NCBI GenBank assembly: GCA_963669265.1
Contig: OY769916.1
Span: forward strand, 1,488,001 to 1,552,000
Direction: 5' to 3'
DNA length: 64,000 nucleotides
DNA from: SZUA-547 sp963669265
GTDB lineage: Bacteria; Pseudomonadota; Alphaproteobacteria; Rhodobacterales; Rhodobacteraceae
Notes under the pieces: generated by a model
What the model was told of the DNA's origin: nothing
The model's database searches: none
The model's input: the letters and a program-made list of their open reading frames with translations, nothing else
Program-made: the position numbers and the translations under genes
In this document: in pieces, positions 50,521 to 58,935 of the stretch
Layout of the letters: every line of letters starts with the position of its first letter
Position numbering within the stretch: position 1 is the first letter of the stretch

Positions 50521-52728
50521 ATGACCCATCCTGACCCGCTTCGCCCGGAACGCGATGCCGCACTGACCGCCGCCCTTCGGGACGCGCTGGCGGCCGCCGC
50601 ACCGGACTATACGCCCCGCACCCGGTATCTGCTGCCCGATGGTCAGCCCAAATTTCTCAACCGGCTGATGCTGCAACCTTCGCCATATCTGCAACAGCAT
50701 GCTCACAACCCGGTGGACTGGCGACCCTGGAGCGACGAGGCGCTGGCGGAGGCCAAGGCCCGCGATGTTCCGCTCTTCATCTCCGTCGGATACGCCACCT
50801 GCCATTGGTGCCATGTCATGGAGGAAGGCAGCTTCGACGATGAAGAGGTCGCCGCCGTTCTCAATCGCGATTTCGTCGCCGTCAAGATCGATCGCGAGGA
50901 GCGCCCGGATCTCGACCAGATCTTCATGCTGACCACACAGATCCAGACCCAGCATGGCGGCTGGCCCAACTCGATCTGGGCGACGGCGGAGGGGCGCCCT
51001 TTTCACAGCGGCACCTATTTCCCGAAACCGCAATTCCTGCAGACACTCGCGGCAGTGACGGAGGCGTGGCGGAGCAAGCGGGTCGACCTGATCACGCTCT
51101 CCGAACGGCTGGCGGGAATGATCACCGAGCACCTGACCGCGCAGCAGGCGGCGGCGCCGATCGACGCCGCAGTGCATGCGGGCGCGATGGGTTGGCTGAA
51201 ACAGGCGCATAATCAGGCCGAGGGCGGCTTCTCCAACGGCACCCAGTTCCCGCAGGAGGTGTTCCTGCTCTATCTGCTGGACCGCTGGCGCCGCACCGGC
51301 GATCTGGAGGCGCTGACCATCGCCGCGCGCAGCCTGCACGGGATCGCGGCGGGCGGCATTCACGACCACGCGGGCGGCGGCTTTCACCGCTACGCCGTCG
51401 ATGTGAACTGGCGCACCCCGCATTTCGAGAAAATGCTCTACAATCAGGCGCGGTTGGCGCGCGCGTTCGTCGAAGCGTGGGAGTCGCTGGGCGACGCCGC
51501 GTTCGAGCGCGCCGCGCGCCGTTGTTTCGACTATGTGCTGCGCGACATGACCGCGCCCGACGGCGCCTTCTACGCCGCCGAGGACGCCGACAGCGCCCGC
51601 CCAGACGGCGAGATGGAGGAAGGCTGGTTCTATTGCTGGCCCGCCGACGCGCTGAAGGACGCGCTGGGCGACGATGCGGAGGCCGCCTCGCGCGCGCTGG
51701 GGCTCTTCAAGGCGGCCACGATCGAGGCCGGGCCGATCGCGCATCTGGAGCCGGGTCAGACGGTCGACGCCGCGACGCTGGATCCGCTGCTGGAACGGAT
51801 GCGCGTGGCGCGAGAGGTCCGTCCTCGCCCGCTTCGCGACGACAAGGTCATCGCCGAATGGAACGGGATGATGATTCATGCCCTCGCCATCGGCGGCGCG
51901 GCGCTGGAAGAACCGCGCTATATCGCGGCGGCGTCCCGCGCGGCGGAGGCGATCTGGACGGCGCTCTGGCGCGAAGATGGCGGTCTGGCGCGGCTGCATC
52001 TTGGCGGGCGCGTGTCCGGCGCCGGTATGTCGCCGGACTACGCGCAGCTCGGCCTTGGCTACGTTGCGCTCTGGGACGCGACCGGAGAGGCGCGCTGGCT
52101 GGACCGCGCCCAGACGCTGGCCGATGAAATGATCGCCCGCTTCGGCGACGATGTTGGACGTCTGCGCCTGACGGAGGCGGATGGCCCGCTCGGCCCGGTC
52201 TATGACAACGAAGACGGCGCGACGCCCAGCGGCGAGTCGACGGCATTGGAGTTCTTCGCCCTGCTCGCCCACAGAACCGACGCGCCCGAAGCGCAATTGC
52301 GGGCCGACCGGCTGCTTTCAGCGATCTCCGGGCGGATCGCGCCCCAGCCCATCGGCAAGCTGGAGGCGCTAAGGGCGGCGGAGATCGCGACGGGCGGCGA
52401 ATCCGACCTCCGGCGTTCTCTGTCGGGCGGACGCGCCCGGCTCAGGGTTCGGCGCGACGGCGGGCAGGTCCGCCTCTCCCTCGCCATCGCGGACGGCTGG
52501 CATGCGACAGGGCAAGACGCGGCGGAGGGGCTCGCCGCGGCCACCCTGAACGCCGACGGCGCGGAATTGGTCAAAGTCGACTGGCCGGAGGGCGCAGAGA
52601 TCACCGGCGATGCGACGATCGCGGCGGAGCTCTCCAGCGACCACAAACCCGCCCTGCTGACGCTTTCGCTGCAATTCTGCTCAGGCGAGGTCTGCCACGC
52701 GCCCGAAGAGGCGCAAATTCGCGTGTAA
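50521..52728 (+). CDS. DUF255 thioredoxin-domain protein (YyaL/Spata20 type) with DsbD-like C-terminal domain
   Basis: 735 residues. N-terminal thioredoxin-like domain (about 45-210) with ATCHWCHVM (Cys94, Cys97), followed by the (alpha/alpha)6-barrel seen in YyaL proteins (GGIHDHAGGGFHRYAVDVNW, HFEKMLYNQARLARAFVEAW, DKVIAEWNGMMIHALAIGGA). The last 100 residues form a beta-rich segment ending LQFCSGEVCHAPEEAQIRV, like the N-terminal domain of DsbD (Cys720, Cys725). No signal peptide, so probably cytoplasmic. Family function is unclear; thiol-disulfide or sugar-related activity has been suggested. Divergent from the FDH small-subunit gene. Confidence 0.9.
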   Translation: MTHPDPLRPERDAALTAALRDALAAAAPDYTPRTRYLLPDGQPKFLNRLMLQPSPYLQQHAHNPVDWRPWSDEALAEAKARDVPLFISVGYATCHWCHVMEEGSFDDEEVAAVLNRDFVAVKIDREERPDLDQIFMLTTQIQTQHGGWPNSIWATAEGRPFHSGTYFPKPQFLQTLAAVTEAWRSKRVDLITLSERLAGMITEHLTAQQAAAPIDAAVHAGAMGWLKQAHNQAEGGFSNGTQFPQEVFLLYLLDRWRRTGDLEALTIAARSLHGIAAGGIHDHAGGGFHRYAVDVNWRTPHFEKMLYNQARLARAFVEAWESLGDAAFERAARRCFDYVLRDMTAPDGAFYAAEDADSARPDGEMEEGWFYCWPADALKDALGDDAEAASRALGLFKAATIEAGPIAHLEPGQTVDAATLDPLLERMRVAREVRPRPLRDDKVIAEWNGMMIHALAIGGAALEEPRYIAAASRAAEAIWTALWREDGGLARLHLGGRVSGAGMSPDYAQLGLGYVALWDATGEARWLDRAQTLADEMIARFGDDVGRLRLTEADGPLGPVYDNEDGATPSGESTALEFFALLAHRTDAPEAQLRADRLLSAISGRIAPQPIGKLEALRAAEIATGGESDLRRSLSGGRARLRVRRDGGQVRLSLAIADGWHATGQDAAEGLAAATLNADGAELVKVDWPEGAEITGDATIAAELSSDHKPALLTLSLQFCSGEVCHAPEEAQIRV

Positions 52729-52779
52729 GGCCCGCCTCAATGCTTGCCGCGACTCGGCCGGATCGTGTTTCATCGCGGC

Positions 52780-53196
52780 ATGATCCGTTCCGCGCTCTTT
52801 TCCGTGAACCTCTCGTTGTTGCTGCTGGTTTTTCTGGCGGCGCCCGGACCCGCGACGGCGGATGAACGGCTTTCCGCCGAGACCTTCACAGAGTACGCCA
52901 CCGGCTACACGCTTTATTACGAGACCGAAGACGGCGAACGCTTCGGCTCCGAATCCTTTGACGAGGACGGATTCGTCACCTGGCGCCACAACAACGGCAT
53001 CTGCATGTCGGGCGGCTGGCGCGCCTATGACGACGACCTCTGCTTCCTCTTTGACGGCGAGGTTCAGTGCTGGGGCTTTTACGAAGACCGCGACGGCGCC
53101 TATGTCCGCCCGATCGACTCCGACGAGCCCAAACTGCGCATCACGCGGCGCGATCGAACGCCGCTGTCCTGCACCGGCAGCGACCTAGAACTTTAG
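52780..53196 (+). CDS. Small secreted protein of unknown function
   Basis: 138 residues from MIRSALFSVNLSLLLLVFLA, a clear signal peptide ending near ATADE. The mature part has repeated acidic/aromatic segments: FTEYATGYTLYYETEDGERF, ESFDEDGFVTWRHNNGICMS and LCFLFDGEVQCWGFYEDRDG, plus four cysteines. It resembles small periplasmic beta proteins seen in alphaproteobacteria, but I cannot name the family. Followed by a convergent DUF4399 gene. Confidence 0.72.
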   Translation: MIRSALFSVNLSLLLLVFLAAPGPATADERLSAETFTEYATGYTLYYETEDGERFGSESFDEDGFVTWRHNNGICMSGGWRAYDDDLCFLFDGEVQCWGFYEDRDGAYVRPIDSDEPKLRITRRDRTPLSCTGSDLEL

Positions 53197-53208
53197 GACG
53201 ACGGCTCC

Positions 53209-53649
53209 CTATTCCACCATGATCATAATCAGTTCCGAGACCACTGGCGGATTATGCGGTACGTGATTGTGATCGCCCAAGACCAGTTGCAGCGAGTGGG
53301 CCCCCGGCGCCAGCTCGACCGTCACCTCGGTCTGTCCGCCGCCGAAATGGATGTGATTGTCGTCGGCCGGAATCCCCTCCGCGCCCTCGGTGGTGGGGTC
53401 GAACGCGTCGCGATCGATCAGCAGGTGGTGATGGCCGGTTTTTTCCTTCTCGGTTCCCGCTGGGGCGACGCCCATGCCCGAGAGACCGAAGACCACCGTA
53501 ACCTGCGATGTGACGGTGGCGCCGTTCTGCGGCGAGATGATCCGCACCGATGCGCCCTCCGGCGACGGCGTCTCGGCGGCGGCGACCGGACCGGCGAGCG
53601 ACGCCGCGAGCGAGATGGCCGCAAGGCTGAACAGGGCTCTCTTGAACAT
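53209..53649 (-). CDS. Secreted DUF4399 domain protein
   Basis: 146 residues with signal peptide MFKRALFSLAAISLAASLAG, start chosen by GGAGGA upstream. The mature domain has VRIISPQNGATVTSQVTVVF, the conserved TGHHHLLIDRDAFDPTTEG, HIHFGGGQTEVTVELAPGAH and HSLQLVLGDHNHVPHNPPVV. The His-rich motifs are the family hallmark and suggest metal or small-ligand binding in the periplasm (inference). Upstream gap of about 110 bases to xseA. Confidence 0.88.
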   Translation of the reverse strand: MFKRALFSLAAISLAASLAGPVAAAETPSPEGASVRIISPQNGATVTSQVTVVFGLSGMGVAPAGTEKEKTGHHHLLIDRDAFDPTTEGAEGIPADDNHIHFGGGQTEVTVELAPGAHSLQLVLGDHNHVPHNPPVVSELIMIMVE

Positions 53650-53759
53650 GTTGTCTTCCTCCGTGAACAAGCGCGTCTGCGCGCGTATCGTCGGAAAACA
53701 TGGAGCGAATTCGCCGAATCGGCAAATCTGACCACCGTCAACGCAGCTCTGGAACGGCC

Positions 53760-55202
53760 TTAGAACAGCGACCCCTGATCATCGTCCTGCGTTGGCCTCA
53801 CAGGCTTCTTGCGCCGTTTTGGCCTCGGCATATCGGGGCTGTCGCCGCCTGCGCGGGCCGTTGCGCGCCCATCCGCGAACTCGATCTCCAGCGCGGCGCC
53901 CGCCTCCAGTTCGGCGGAGCGGGAAATCACCGCGCCCTCGCTGCGCACCACGGCGAAGCCTCGCGCCAGCGCGCCCTTGTAGCTGAGCCCGTCCAAAACA
54001 CGGGCCAGCCCCGCCAACCGGTCGCGCCGTTTGGGCAGATCAATCAGCCGTCGCGGGTCGAGCCGGCTAGAGAGGCCTGAAAGCTTTGCCGTCATCACCT
54101 CCGTCCGGCGGCGCAGCAGACCGGGCGAGAGCCGCCCCCCGGCGCGCTCCAGCACCACCCGTTTCTGCGTGGCGAGCGCCTTCAACGCCAATGGCAGCCG
54201 CTCGCCAACCGCATCGAGCCGCTGGCGACGCTCGGCGAGGATCTGCTCTGGCTTCGGCAGAGCGCGCGACAAGTCACGCACCCGCTGCCGGCGCTCCGTC
54301 AGTCCCCGCGCCATCGACCCGGCTCGGCGCTCCTCCAGCGCCGCCAATGTCGCCAGCAGCTCCGATCGCACCGGCACCGCCATCTCAGCGGCGGCGGTCG
54401 GCGTCGGCGCCCGCCAGTCCGAGGCGAGATCGATCAGCGTGGTGTCGGTTTCATGCCCCACGGCGGAGATCAGCGGAATATCGCTTTCCGCCGCCGCGCG
54501 AACCACCGATTCTTCGTTGAACCCCCAGAGATCCTCGACCGATCCGCCGCCCCGCGCGACGATCAGGACATCCGGACGGGGCACCGCGCCGCCGGGCGTG
54601 AGCGCGTTGAACCCTCGAATCGCCGCCGACACCTCCGCCGCGCACTTCTCCCCCTGCACCGCGGCCGGCCAGACCAGCACCTGGCGTGGAAACCGGTCGC
54701 CGAGGCGATGCAGGATGTCGCGGATCACAGCGCCGCTGGGCGAGGTGACGACCCCGATCACCTCCGGCAGGAAGGGCGGCGCCTGCTTGCGCTCGGGCGC
54801 GAACAACCCCTCGGCCGCAAGCTTCGCCTTCAGCTTTTCCAACTGCGCCATCAGCGCGCCCACGCCCGCGGGCGCGATATGATCGACGATCAACTGATAG
54901 CGCGACTGGCCGGGATAGGTGGTCATGCGCCCCGTGGCGACCACCTCCATCCCCTCTTCCGGCGACACTCGCAGCCGCCCGGCGACGCCTTTCCAGATGA
55001 TCGCGTTCAGCACCGCCCGATCATCCTTCAGATCCAGGTAGAGGTGGCCCGAGCGCGGGCGGGAGACGCGCCCGACCTCGGCCCGCACCCGCACATGGCC
55101 AAAGCCGCCCTCGATCACGCGCTTGACCGCTCCGGACAATTCCGAAACGGTGAATTCGGGCGCGTTCGCGCCCTCTGGCGCATCGTCGATCAGATCGGAC
55201 AT
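53760..55202 (-). CDS. xseA: Exodeoxyribonuclease VII large subunit
   Basis: 480 residues. N-terminal OB-fold (FTVSELSGAVKRVIEGGFGH, VRAEVGRVSRPRSGHLYLDL) binds single-stranded DNA; the catalytic core has ITSPSGAVIRDI-like VVTSPSGAVIRDILHRLGDR, RPDVLIVARGGGSVEDLWGF, and SAVGHETDTTLIDLASDWRA with the catalytic Asp/His region. A long coiled coil follows (residues about 290-400) and a basic tail (PRPKRRKKPVRP). It digests single-stranded DNA with XseB, which is not encoded adjacent. Divergent from purD. Confidence 0.95.
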   Translation of the reverse strand: MSDLIDDAPEGANAPEFTVSELSGAVKRVIEGGFGHVRVRAEVGRVSRPRSGHLYLDLKDDRAVLNAIIWKGVAGRLRVSPEEGMEVVATGRMTTYPGQSRYQLIVDHIAPAGVGALMAQLEKLKAKLAAEGLFAPERKQAPPFLPEVIGVVTSPSGAVIRDILHRLGDRFPRQVLVWPAAVQGEKCAAEVSAAIRGFNALTPGGAVPRPDVLIVARGGGSVEDLWGFNEESVVRAAAESDIPLISAVGHETDTTLIDLASDWRAPTPTAAAEMAVPVRSELLATLAALEERRAGSMARGLTERRQRVRDLSRALPKPEQILAERRQRLDAVGERLPLALKALATQKRVVLERAGGRLSPGLLRRRTEVMTAKLSGLSSRLDPRRLIDLPKRRDRLAGLARVLDGLSYKGALARGFAVVRSEGAVISRSAELEAGAALEIEFADGRATARAGGDSPDMPRPKRRKKPVRPTQDDDQGSLF

Positions 55203-55322
55203 GGCGATGATAGCCTTCTTGCGGACTCCTCGATGCGACCTTAGAACGACCACAAATCACAAGTCGATATGCTCCCGCTGCTATGTTCTAATCAGCGGAA
55301 CGGCGACAGGGAGAGCCCGTTT

Positions 55323-56594
55323 ATGAAGATCCTGATCCTCGGCGGCGGTGGCCGCGAGCACGCGCTCGCTTGGGCTATCTCCAGATCCGACAAATGCGAC
55401 GCGCTGTGGTGCGCGCCGGGAAACGCCGGCATCGCCGAGCTGGCCACATGCGTCGATCTGGACATCGAGAACGCCGATAAGGTCGTCGATTTCTGCCGGG
55501 AGACCGGCATCGACTTTGTCGTGATCGGCCCCGAAGCCCCGCTTGCGGCGGGCGTGGCCAGCATTCTGCGGGCCAAGAAAATCCCCGCGTTCGGCCCGTC
55601 GATCGAGGCGTCGCGGCTGGAGTCGTCGAAAACCTTCACCAAGGAGATCTGCGAGACCGTCGGCGCGCCGACCGCAGAGTGGATGTCGTTCAGACGGGCC
55701 GATCCGGCCAAGAACTATATTCGCGCTCATGGCGCCCCGATCGTCGTCAAGGCGGACGGCCTGGCGGCGGGCAAGGGCGTGATCGTGGCCGAGACGGTCG
55801 AAGAGGCCGAAGCCGCCGTCGACGATATGATCGGCGGCAAGTTCGGCAAGGCCGGCGCCTCGGTCGTGATCGAAGAGTGCCTTGTCGGCGAGGAAGCAAG
55901 CTTCTTCGTGCTCTGCGACGGTGAGAATGTTCTGCCTCTGGCAACCGCGCAGGACCACAAGCGGGTCGGCGACGGCGACACCGGGCCGAACACCGGCGGT
56001 ATGGGCGCCTACACGCCGGCACCGATCATGACGCCCGGCACGATCAATCAGGTGATGCGGGAGATCATCAACCCGGTCGTCAAAGAGATGAAAAAGCGCG
56101 GCTCGCCCTTCAAGGGCGTGCTCTACGCCGGTCTGATCCTGACCAAGAAGGGCCCGAAACTGATCGAGTTCAATGTGCGATTTGGCGACCCGGAGTGCCA
56201 GGCGCTGATGATGCGCGCAGGCGGCGGGTTCCTGGAGGCGCTCTACTGCTCGGCCACCGGCGATCTCTTCGGGCGCAAGGTCAAGTGGTCCAAGGATCGT
56301 GCGATCACCGTCGTTCTGGCGGCCAAGGGCTATCCCGGCGATTATGAGAAGGGCGAACCGATCGGCGGTCTGGACGCGTTGAAAGACGATCCGGACGTGA
56401 TGGTGTTCCACGCCGGCACCAAGCCCGGATTGATGGGAGAGCCGTTATCCAACGGCGGGCGGGTGCTAAACGTGACCGCGCGCGGCTCGAACCTGCAAAA
56501 GGCGCGCGATCGGGCCTACGCCGCCATCGAAAAAATCGACTGGCCGGGCGGATTTCACCGCACCGATATCGGCTGGCGGGCGCTGAAGGATTAG
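55323..56594 (+). CDS. purD: Phosphoribosylamine-glycine ligase (GARS)
   Basis: 423 residues. It joins phosphoribosylamine and glycine using ATP, the second step of purine synthesis. ATP-grasp fold with MKILILGGGGREHALAWAIS, VKADGLAAGKGVIVAETVEE, CLVGEEASFFVLCDGENVLP, DGDTGPNTGGMGAYTPAPIM and LIEFNVRFGDPECQALMMRA. AGGGAGAG lies ahead of the ATG. Starts divergently from xseA and is not within a larger purine operon here. Confidence 0.97.
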   Translation: MKILILGGGGREHALAWAISRSDKCDALWCAPGNAGIAELATCVDLDIENADKVVDFCRETGIDFVVIGPEAPLAAGVASILRAKKIPAFGPSIEASRLESSKTFTKEICETVGAPTAEWMSFRRADPAKNYIRAHGAPIVVKADGLAAGKGVIVAETVEEAEAAVDDMIGGKFGKAGASVVIEECLVGEEASFFVLCDGENVLPLATAQDHKRVGDGDTGPNTGGMGAYTPAPIMTPGTINQVMREIINPVVKEMKKRGSPFKGVLYAGLILTKKGPKLIEFNVRFGDPECQALMMRAGGGFLEALYCSATGDLFGRKVKWSKDRAITVVLAAKGYPGDYEKGEPIGGLDALKDDPDVMVFHAGTKPGLMGEPLSNGGRVLNVTARGSNLQKARDRAYAAIEKIDWPGGFHRTDIGWRALKD

Positions 56595-56776
56595 CGGAAA
56601 CCGGCGCAGACGACCTTCCGGCCGCGATATCGATCGGGCGATCTCTGAGGCGAACCTGAGCGCGAGCCCGCCTCTCCCCACATTATTTTTACTTGAGCAG
56701 CGGTCGCCGTATTGCGCCGCGCGCGATATGCTCGCGCGGGTTTTGGGCCATTTTGATGCACTAGGGGAGCGCAGCG

Positions 56777-57451
56777 ATGAAGAAGAACACGCCGGTCAAG
56801 CTGACGGAGAAGTGGTGGAAGGACAACAAGGCCAAATCGCTGGTGGACAAGGGCAAGCTCGATAAGGCGCTGAAAGCGTTTGAACCTGCCTTCAAACTCG
56901 CAGCCGTCGCCAAGGGGCAGGAGAAGGCGCAGCGCATCGCCACCGCGTTGAGCGCGCTCGACGATGTCGAGGCCGCCGCCGCCAAGACCACGAAGGCCTG
57001 TGTTCCAAAACTGCACAGCGACACCAAGCATGTGTTGAAGAACACGCTGCCGGTGGAGGCGGAGAAGCATCGCAAGCTTTTGCTCAAGATCCGGAAGGAT
57101 CTGGAATCCTCGCTGATCGGGATCAAGCTGAAGGACCTGATCAAGGATCGGACTCTGCTGCCGATCTATGTGAAATACGCCAAAAAACGCCTAAATGACG
57201 AGAACATCAATTTCATCCTCGCGGCGATGAAAAAGCAGGACGCCGCCGTTTATAACGAATTTATCGTTCTGGGCGGCCGCCAGGAGTTGAATATCGACGA
57301 ATCCGTCCGCCAGAAATTTGCGAAGGCGCACTCGGCCGGCGATGTCAGCAAGGGCCCCTGGGCCAAATTGATCAAGGAGATCGCCCTGTCCATCGAGCAG
57401 AATGACCTGTCCCACAAGGACAAGTTCGCTAAGTTTGTGATGGACGGCTGA
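56777..57451 (+). CDS. Lys-rich protein with an RGS-like C-terminal domain
   Basis: 224 residues. The N-terminal half (1-110) is helical and strongly basic (EKWWKDNKAKSLVDKGKLDK, AFKLAAVAKGQEKAQRIATA) and may form a coiled coil. Residues about 118-222 line up by eye with eukaryotic RGS domains such as RGS4: LIKDRTLLPIYVKYAKKRLN, DENINF (RGS4 ENIDFW), VYNEFIVLGG (YNEFIS), QELNIDESVRQ (KEVNLDSCTRE), then a helical stretch and DKFAKFVMDG. RGS domains accelerate GTP hydrolysis by G-alpha proteins, which bacteria lack, so the partner is unknown. No signal peptide or membrane helix. Own transcription unit after purD with GGGGAGCG before the ATG. Confidence 0.75.
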   Translation: MKKNTPVKLTEKWWKDNKAKSLVDKGKLDKALKAFEPAFKLAAVAKGQEKAQRIATALSALDDVEAAAAKTTKACVPKLHSDTKHVLKNTLPVEAEKHRKLLLKIRKDLESSLIGIKLKDLIKDRTLLPIYVKYAKKRLNDENINFILAAMKKQDAAVYNEFIVLGGRQELNIDESVRQKFAKAHSAGDVSKGPWAKLIKEIALSIEQNDLSHKDKFAKFVMDG

Positions 57452-57529
57452 CCGCGGGCGCCACCCGGCGGATGGAAGCGCTCCCCGCGCCGGATCATGC
57501 GGATCGGGCGGCGGCGGTTGGCCGGAGGT

Positions 57530-58693
57530 TTAAGCCCCCGGCTGCACCATCTTGTAGAGCATCATCGAGACCGAAGCCCAGCCGCGCGCTTCCGCCCCAG
57601 CCAGCAGGTCGGCGGCGATATCCGGCGGCGGAGTCAGTCCGGTCTGCAGCAATCCGACCAGAACTTCCGGCTCGCTGTTCAACAGCAGCGGCGCAGTGGC
57701 GTTCCAGTCGAAGGCGAAATCGATTTCCGGGTTGCCGATGGCGGCGTTGTATCGCGCAAGGCTGGTGAAATCGCCGTCCCGCAACGCCAACAGATAGGCG
57801 CCCTGGGCGGCCATTTCTCCGTTCGGCAGGTCGAGGACCGTCAACTCGCAATCGTTCAGGGGGCCGGATCCCACGGCGCCGCAGCGCTGACTGGCGGCGC
57901 GCATCGCCTGGTCGGGCGCGGTGATCAGCAATGTCAGTTCGGCGACCCCCAGCCAGGGCGTGTAGACGAACTTCATCCACGTCACGCCAACCAACGTAAG
58001 GGTAATCATCAACGCCACGACCGTTCTCGAATGAGTCGCCGCGGCGGATTCCGACCAGCGACGCCACCCCAGCGCCGACTCCAGCCCCGCCCACATTGAG
58101 TAGGAGACCCAGAGCGCCAAGGCGCCTCCGACCAGCGCCGCGATGGATACGGTCCGCCAGAACGGGGATCTCTCGATGCGAGTGAGACCCTCGGAACCGG
58201 GGATCACCGACACTATAACCTGATCGCCGACCGACAGGTCGTCGCGCGGCAATCGGCTGGAGACGCTCCATTCGCCGCCCTCCAGCGGCCGGGTGTATTC
58301 GACCGTCGGCTTGGCCAGGCCCGACGAGGCGGCCTCCAGCGAGACGACCGTGCCCGCGATCTCCGTCCCGAACAACTTATGCGCGCCCCAGGAGACGTTC
58401 TCATACAGCCCGCCCGCGAAGGCGAGGAATGCGATCAGGACCAGCGCGGACCGGATGAGCTTGAGCGGCCAATAGACAAACCCCGAGGCCCGCTTTTGCT
58501 GAACCCGAAGGTCCTTGAACATATGCCGTTCGGGATCCTCATAGGGGATCAGCGCCGTGCCCGGCGTTTTGGGTTTGGACTGTGCTGAGTTCTGGCGATT
58601 GTTTGACGCCATATCTGTGTCGGAAATACGCCCCGCCCCCGATGAGCCACGGCGAAGAGCGCCGTCCTCAATATCCTCATAGTTACGCTTCAT
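57530..58693 (-). CDS. Membrane protein with DUF3592-like domain
   Basis: 387 residues from MKRNYEDIEDGALRRG; a GTG 15 codons upstream and ATGs further in are alternatives. A polar N-terminus is followed by membrane helices at about 75-95, 185-205 and 230-250. Between the first two lies a beta domain (GTEIAGTVVSLEAASSGLAK, PTVEYTRPLEGGEWSVSSRL, LSVGDQVIVSVIPGSEGLTR) like DUF3592. The extracytoplasmic C-terminal part has DLPNGEMAAQGAYLLALRDG and ends LLAGAEARGWASVSMMLYKM. Function unknown. Divergent from pheS. Confidence 0.75.
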   Translation of the reverse strand: MKRNYEDIEDGALRRGSSGAGRISDTDMASNNRQNSAQSKPKTPGTALIPYEDPERHMFKDLRVQQKRASGFVYWPLKLIRSALVLIAFLAFAGGLYENVSWGAHKLFGTEIAGTVVSLEAASSGLAKPTVEYTRPLEGGEWSVSSRLPRDDLSVGDQVIVSVIPGSEGLTRIERSPFWRTVSIAALVGGALALWVSYSMWAGLESALGWRRWSESAAATHSRTVVALMITLTLVGVTWMKFVYTPWLGVAELTLLITAPDQAMRAASQRCGAVGSGPLNDCELTVLDLPNGEMAAQGAYLLALRDGDFTSLARYNAAIGNPEIDFAFDWNATAPLLLNSEPEVLVGLLQTGLTPPPDIAADLLAGAEARGWASVSMMLYKMVQPGA

Positions 58694-58782
58694 CGCCTGG
58701 CCCACTTCAGCGATCCCCTCAAACTCGCACTCCACCACATTGATATGCTAGCAGAAAATGCGATTGGCGCGAAGATACTCTG

Positions 58783-58797
58783 TTAACGTTAAGTTAA
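58783..58797. promoter_or_regulatory. CtrA-type consensus site upstream of pheS and the DUF3592-like gene
   Basis: TTAACGTTAAGTTAA is an exact TTAA-N7-TTAA match to the CtrA cell-cycle regulator box of alphaproteobacteria. It lies about 140 bases before the pheS ATG and about 90 bases before the divergent start. Functional importance not shown. Confidence 0.45.
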
Positions 58798-58935
58798 CAC
58801 CCCAAGTAGATGTAAGCATTCGCCGCCCCCTTGCAATCCCGGCCTCTCGTGGTATCTGGCGCGGCGGCCTCAATAACCTGCGATGGTCGCGGCCACGACA
58901 CTCTTGGAAATTCCACACGGGCGACAGGCGAAGCG

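Noticed and set aside
56714..56745. GC hairpin with GGTTTTGGG between purD and the RGS-like gene
   Set aside because: Seven-pair stem but only four T followed by G, and over 120 bases from purD; too weak to call a terminator.
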